A stretch of 64,000 bases of DNA. Source: Clostridiales bacterium. GTDB taxonomy: Bacteria > Bacillota > Clostridia > Oscillospirales > Oscillospiraceae. A program made the position numbers and the translations under genes. Where the stretch lies: assembly GCA_021205695.1 (NCBI GenBank), contig JAJPXB010000047.1:1-64000 (forward strand), given 5' to 3'. The notes beneath the pieces were generated by a model. It made no database searches and was not told where the DNA came from. It was given only the letters and a program-made list of their open reading frames with translations. This document shows, piece after piece, positions 61,468 through 64,000 of the stretch. The number at the start of each line of letters is the position of its first letter. Position 1 is the stretch's first letter.

Positions 61468-62547
61468 ATGGTAGTGACCATGCCCGGCTACTATGAGCGG
61501 TTCCAATGTCTGGCGTCGGCCTGCGGGGACAACTGCTGCCGTACCGGATGGGAGATCGTGGTGGATGAGGGGACGGTGGACTACTACCGCTCGCTCCCGG
61601 AGGCCCAGAGCCGCCGTATCCTGTCCGCGCTGGGCCGGGACGAGGAGGGAGACGCCTACATCCGCCCCCAAAACGGGCAGTGCCCCTTCCTGACGGAGAG
61701 AGGCCTGTGCGGACTGGTGCTGGAGCTGGGAGAGGCGCATATCGGGGAGATCTGCGCCCTGCACCCCCGGTATCGGGAGTGGTTCCCCGACCGGATGGAG
61801 GTGGGTGTGGGCCTGTGCTGTGAGGAGGCTGCCCGGCTCATCCTCGCTGACCCGGAGCCCTGCGAGTTCGTGAGCTATCTCACCGATGCAGAGGAGGACG
61901 AAGAGCCGCTGCCTCTGTACCCGCCTCTACTGGAGCTGCGGGACCGACTGTTTACAATCGTCCAGGATCGCACCCGTCCCCTGGCCCTGCGCTGGGCGGA
62001 GGCCCTGCGCCTGACACAGACAGCGCAGCGGGCGATGAATCAGAACTGCCTCCCCGACCCGAACGCCGGGCCGGATACGGCGGAGGCGGTACCCACCCGC
62101 TGGCAGCCCGTCCTGGGGGCTCTGTTGGACGCCCATCTGGAGATGGAGGTGCTGGAGTCGGCGTGGGGCCGGGAACTGGCGGAGCTGCGGGAAAGTCTGG
62201 AGACGCTGGACTGGGCGGGCTTTGCCGCCTGTCTGGGAGCGCGGAGCTATGAGTACGAGCACCTCACCGTTTACCTGATCTTCCGGTATTTTTTGAAGGC
62301 GTCCTTTGACGGGGACGCGCTGGGAAAGCTGCGACAGGCGGTGGGAATGGTGCTGACCATCGCCGCCCTGGGCGCCTGGCACTGGCAGCGGACGGGGGTC
62401 TTCACCCTGGCGGACCAGATTGAGGTGGCCCGCCAGTACTCCAAGGAGGTGGAGTACTCCGACGACAATATGGAGTCCCTGGCGGAGGCGTTCCTCTTTG
62501 AGGAGGCACTGGATATGCCTCACCTTCTGGGACTGCTGGAGGGTTAA
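61468..62547 (+). CDS. fliB: Flagellin lysine-N-methylase FliB-like protein
   Basis: A 359-residue protein matching the FliB family, iron-sulfur proteins that methylate lysines on flagellin. MPGYYERFQCLASACGDNCCRTGWEI at the start holds the Cys cluster, QCPFLTERGLCGLV near residue 73 and the GEICALHPRYREWF segment near 98 contribute further cysteines, and VGLCCEEAARLIL near 117 is typical. The start after GGGAGAGGGAA is ATG 61468; ATG 61453 is in frame. No flagellar gene is in the window, and the family may also modify other proteins. Confidence 0.87.
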   Translation: MVVTMPGYYERFQCLASACGDNCCRTGWEIVVDEGTVDYYRSLPEAQSRRILSALGRDEEGDAYIRPQNGQCPFLTERGLCGLVLELGEAHIGEICALHPRYREWFPDRMEVGVGLCCEEAARLILADPEPCEFVSYLTDAEEDEEPLPLYPPLLELRDRLFTIVQDRTRPLALRWAEALRLTQTAQRAMNQNCLPDPNAGPDTAEAVPTRWQPVLGALLDAHLEMEVLESAWGRELAELRESLETLDWAGFAACLGARSYEYEHLTVYLIFRYFLKASFDGDALGKLRQAVGMVLTIAALGAWHWQRTGVFTLADQIEVARQYSKEVEYSDDNMESLAEAFLFEEALDMPHLLGLLEG

Positions 62548-63173
62548 GCCCCCTTCACCCGGATGCCCACCGCCCGGACTTGTCCTCCAATGGTCTGGTT
62601 ATAGTGGCGGTCTGCCGCCCTGCGCTGCTCGTCCATCCGGATGGCCAGAGTGACCCGCTCCCTGGCGGCGGAGCGCAGCGCCTCGTAGGACAGCTCCGTC
62701 AGCCCTGCCGCTTCCACCGGGGGCAGCAGGCGGTGCTTTGCCCCGGCCTGGAGAAAGACAGCCCCCTTCCCGCAGACCCGCCAACGGCGGCGGCGGAAGG
62801 TATACCGCTCCCCGGGGTCGCTCCGCACCTGGCGAAAGTCCCAGACGGTGAAGCCCCCGTCCTCCCACCGGGCAGCTGTCAGGCAGAAGGGCCCGGGGTC
62901 AGGCCCCAGCCGGGTCAGCCGCTGCACCGACCCGGCCACCCGTTCCAGACTGTCCTCCATGGGGCGATCGCTGTCCAGAATGTGGCGGACGCTCCCCGGA
63001 AGATCGACCCCGAACCGGAGGGTGGGACCGCAGCAGGCCCAGATGAGCTTCCGCTCCGGAAGGGCGAAGCACTTCTGCCGCCGGTCCAGATGGATGTGGC
63101 CGGGGAAGGTCTCCCGGCTGTCGGCGGCGGCGACGGCGCCGTTTCGATTGACCATAAGACAGATGTAGGACAT
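62544..63173 (-). CDS. Unknown protein, possibly Ntn-hydrolase-like
   Basis: A 209-residue protein with no certain family. The opening MSYICLMVNRNGAVAAADSRETF recalls proteasome-type Ntn hydrolases (NG-x-V-x-A-A-D-S-R), in which Met removal would leave Ser2 as the nucleophile, and KLIWACCGPTLRFG fits the next beta strand. A very basic FRRRRWRV patch and a C-terminal helix follow. The stop overlaps that of the convergent FliB-like gene by four bases. Function is unknown; the fold proposal is speculative. Confidence 0.6.
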   Translation of the reverse strand: MSYICLMVNRNGAVAAADSRETFPGHIHLDRRQKCFALPERKLIWACCGPTLRFGVDLPGSVRHILDSDRPMEDSLERVAGSVQRLTRLGPDPGPFCLTAARWEDGGFTVWDFRQVRSDPGERYTFRRRRWRVCGKGAVFLQAGAKHRLLPPVEAAGLTELSYEALRSAARERVTLAIRMDEQRRAADRHYNQTIGGQVRAVGIRVKGA

Positions 63174-63336
63174 GGAGATGCCTCCTTTGAAGTGGGATTG
63201 CCCTTATTATAGCCGCTTTGCCGGACAGAGGCAAGGGCTGCACGGCTCCCCTGAAAGAGGGGCGCGGCTGCTCCTCCTCAAATTTCAACTGCCGCGTAAC
63301 GATCAACTTCCGACCACATGAAAAGAGGATAAATAT

Positions 63337-64000
63337 ATGAGAATGAGACGAAAGAAGAACCTGATCCCCCGAATGGAGCGGTGCGCGGATTGGCAGGTGC
63401 AGGAGCCGGAGACCCTTCGGGGCCGGTGGCGGAGCCTGTTCCCGGAGGCAGAGGCCCTGTGGCTGGAGATCGGCTGCGGCAAGGGAACCTTTACCGCCGA
63501 GACTGCCCGGAAAAATCCCAACGTCCTGCTCATCGCCGTGGAGCGGGTGCCGGACGCCCTGGTGATGGCCATGGAGAAGGCCAGGGCGCTGGAGCTGAAA
63601 AACGTGTTCTTCATCTGCGCCGACGCGGAGCGGCTGGGGGAGATCTTCGACGAAGGCGAGGTAGACCGTCTGTTCATCAATTTCTGCGATCCCTGGCCCT
63701 CCAAGCGCCACTGCAAGCGGCGGCTGACCAGCGGAGGATTCCTCGTCTCCTATCGGAGCATTCTCCGGGAGGGGGGAGAGATCCATTTCAAGACGGACAA
63801 CCGCCCCCTGTTTGACTTCTCTCTGACGCAGTTCCCCCAGGCGGGGTATGCGCTCAGCCAGGTGACCCGCGACCTTCACGCCGATGGGGTGCAGGGGGTT
63901 ATGACGGACTATGAGGCGAAATTCTCCGCCCAGGGCGTTCCCATCAACCGGTGCGTGGCCACCAAGCTGCCGGTGGAGCAACTCCCGGAGACGTGGGAGA
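63337..64000 (+). CDS. trmB: tRNA (guanine-N7)-methyltransferase TrmB, cut by window edge
   Basis: Methylates G46 of tRNAs using S-adenosylmethionine. 221 codons are visible and the frame is open at the right edge. LWLEIGCGKGTFTAETARKNP near residue 47 is the SAM-binding motif I, IAVERVPDALV the acidic strand 2, and FINFCDPWPSKRHCKRRLTSGGFL near 120 the TrmB signature with DPWPKxRH-like catalytic residues; HFKTDNRPLFDFSL follows. AAAGAGG is seven bases before the ATG. Only the last few residues appear to be missing. Confidence 0.93.
   Translation, partial: MRMRRKKNLIPRMERCADWQVQEPETLRGRWRSLFPEAEALWLEIGCGKGTFTAETARKNPNVLLIAVERVPDALVMAMEKARALELKNVFFICADAERLGEIFDEGEVDRLFINFCDPWPSKRHCKRRLTSGGFLVSYRSILREGGEIHFKTDNRPLFDFSLTQFPQAGYALSQVTRDLHADGVQGVMTDYEAKFSAQGVPINRCVATKLPVEQLPETWE

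Overview
The window looks like chromosomal DNA from a spore-forming, GC-rich gut Firmicute of the Oscillospiraceae (Flavonifractor, Pseudoflavonifractor or Lawsonibacter-like). The support is the Firmicute-type rimP-nusA-ylxR-ylxQ-infB-rbfA-nrnA-truB-ribF order, sporulation genes (spoVAD, spoVAE, spoIID, a pdaB-like deacetylase), strong AGGAGG ribosome-binding sites, sigma-A promoters with 16-18 bp spacers, and Firmicute families such as RNase M5, Rrf2 and ThiT. Genus assignment is inference.

Region 1 (1-9447) is a surface-glycan island that is visibly more AT-rich than what follows. It holds a partial glycosyltransferase, a GT4 transferase, a polysaccharide pyruvyl transferase, a Wzx-like flippase, a membrane phosphoesterase, an acyltransferase, a GT2 transferase, a nucleotidyltransferase-fold protein and a GT8 transferase. 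Two of the transferases carry simple-sequence repeats near their 5' ends: nine G in the GT2 gene and thirteen ACAG units in the GT8 gene. Both are in frame as sequenced, and in all four cases of gaining or losing one unit the reading frame meets a stop codon soon after. They are strong candidates for phase-variable switches and are the most exciting signal here.

Region 2 (9477-11830) is debris: a truncated KAP-type NTPase start, an unrecognised membrane protein, and minus-strand remnants of an integrative conjugative element.

Region 3 (12121-24469) is core: a CPA2 antiporter, an M42 peptidase, spoVAD/spoVAE and the long translation/transcription operon, with candidate RNA structures before rimP and infB and between infB and rbfA. 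A ~160 bp multi-hairpin element follows ribF, flanked by two copies of the same terminator. A second, inverted copy lies at 47010-47169, flanked by two copies of a different terminator.

Region 4 (24824-48922) holds housekeeping and transport genes: trkH/trkA divergent from galK/galT, rpe, an HD protein, RNase M5, holA, an Rrf2 regulator, an HMA protein, an rluD-like/lspA/helicase operon, a tRNA sulfur-modification operon (mnmA, tcdA, cysteine desulfurase), spoIID, citrate synthase, a CapA protein, a ZIP transporter and a TPP riboswitch with thiT.

Region 5 (49457-59248) pairs a LytTR response regulator and GHKL histidine kinase with a beta-glycoside operon: cytoplasmic GH2, a domain-permuted membrane-anchored GH3, a small membrane protein and a GPH symporter. 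Two 9-bp direct repeats separated by 12 bp, the geometry of LytTR-family sites, lie in front of the GH2 gene and suggest direct control.

Region 6 (59354-64000) holds xpt, a pdaB-like deacetylase, two serine tRNAs, a FliB-type methylase, a possible Ntn-hydrolase-like protein and the start of trmB, cut by the window edge.
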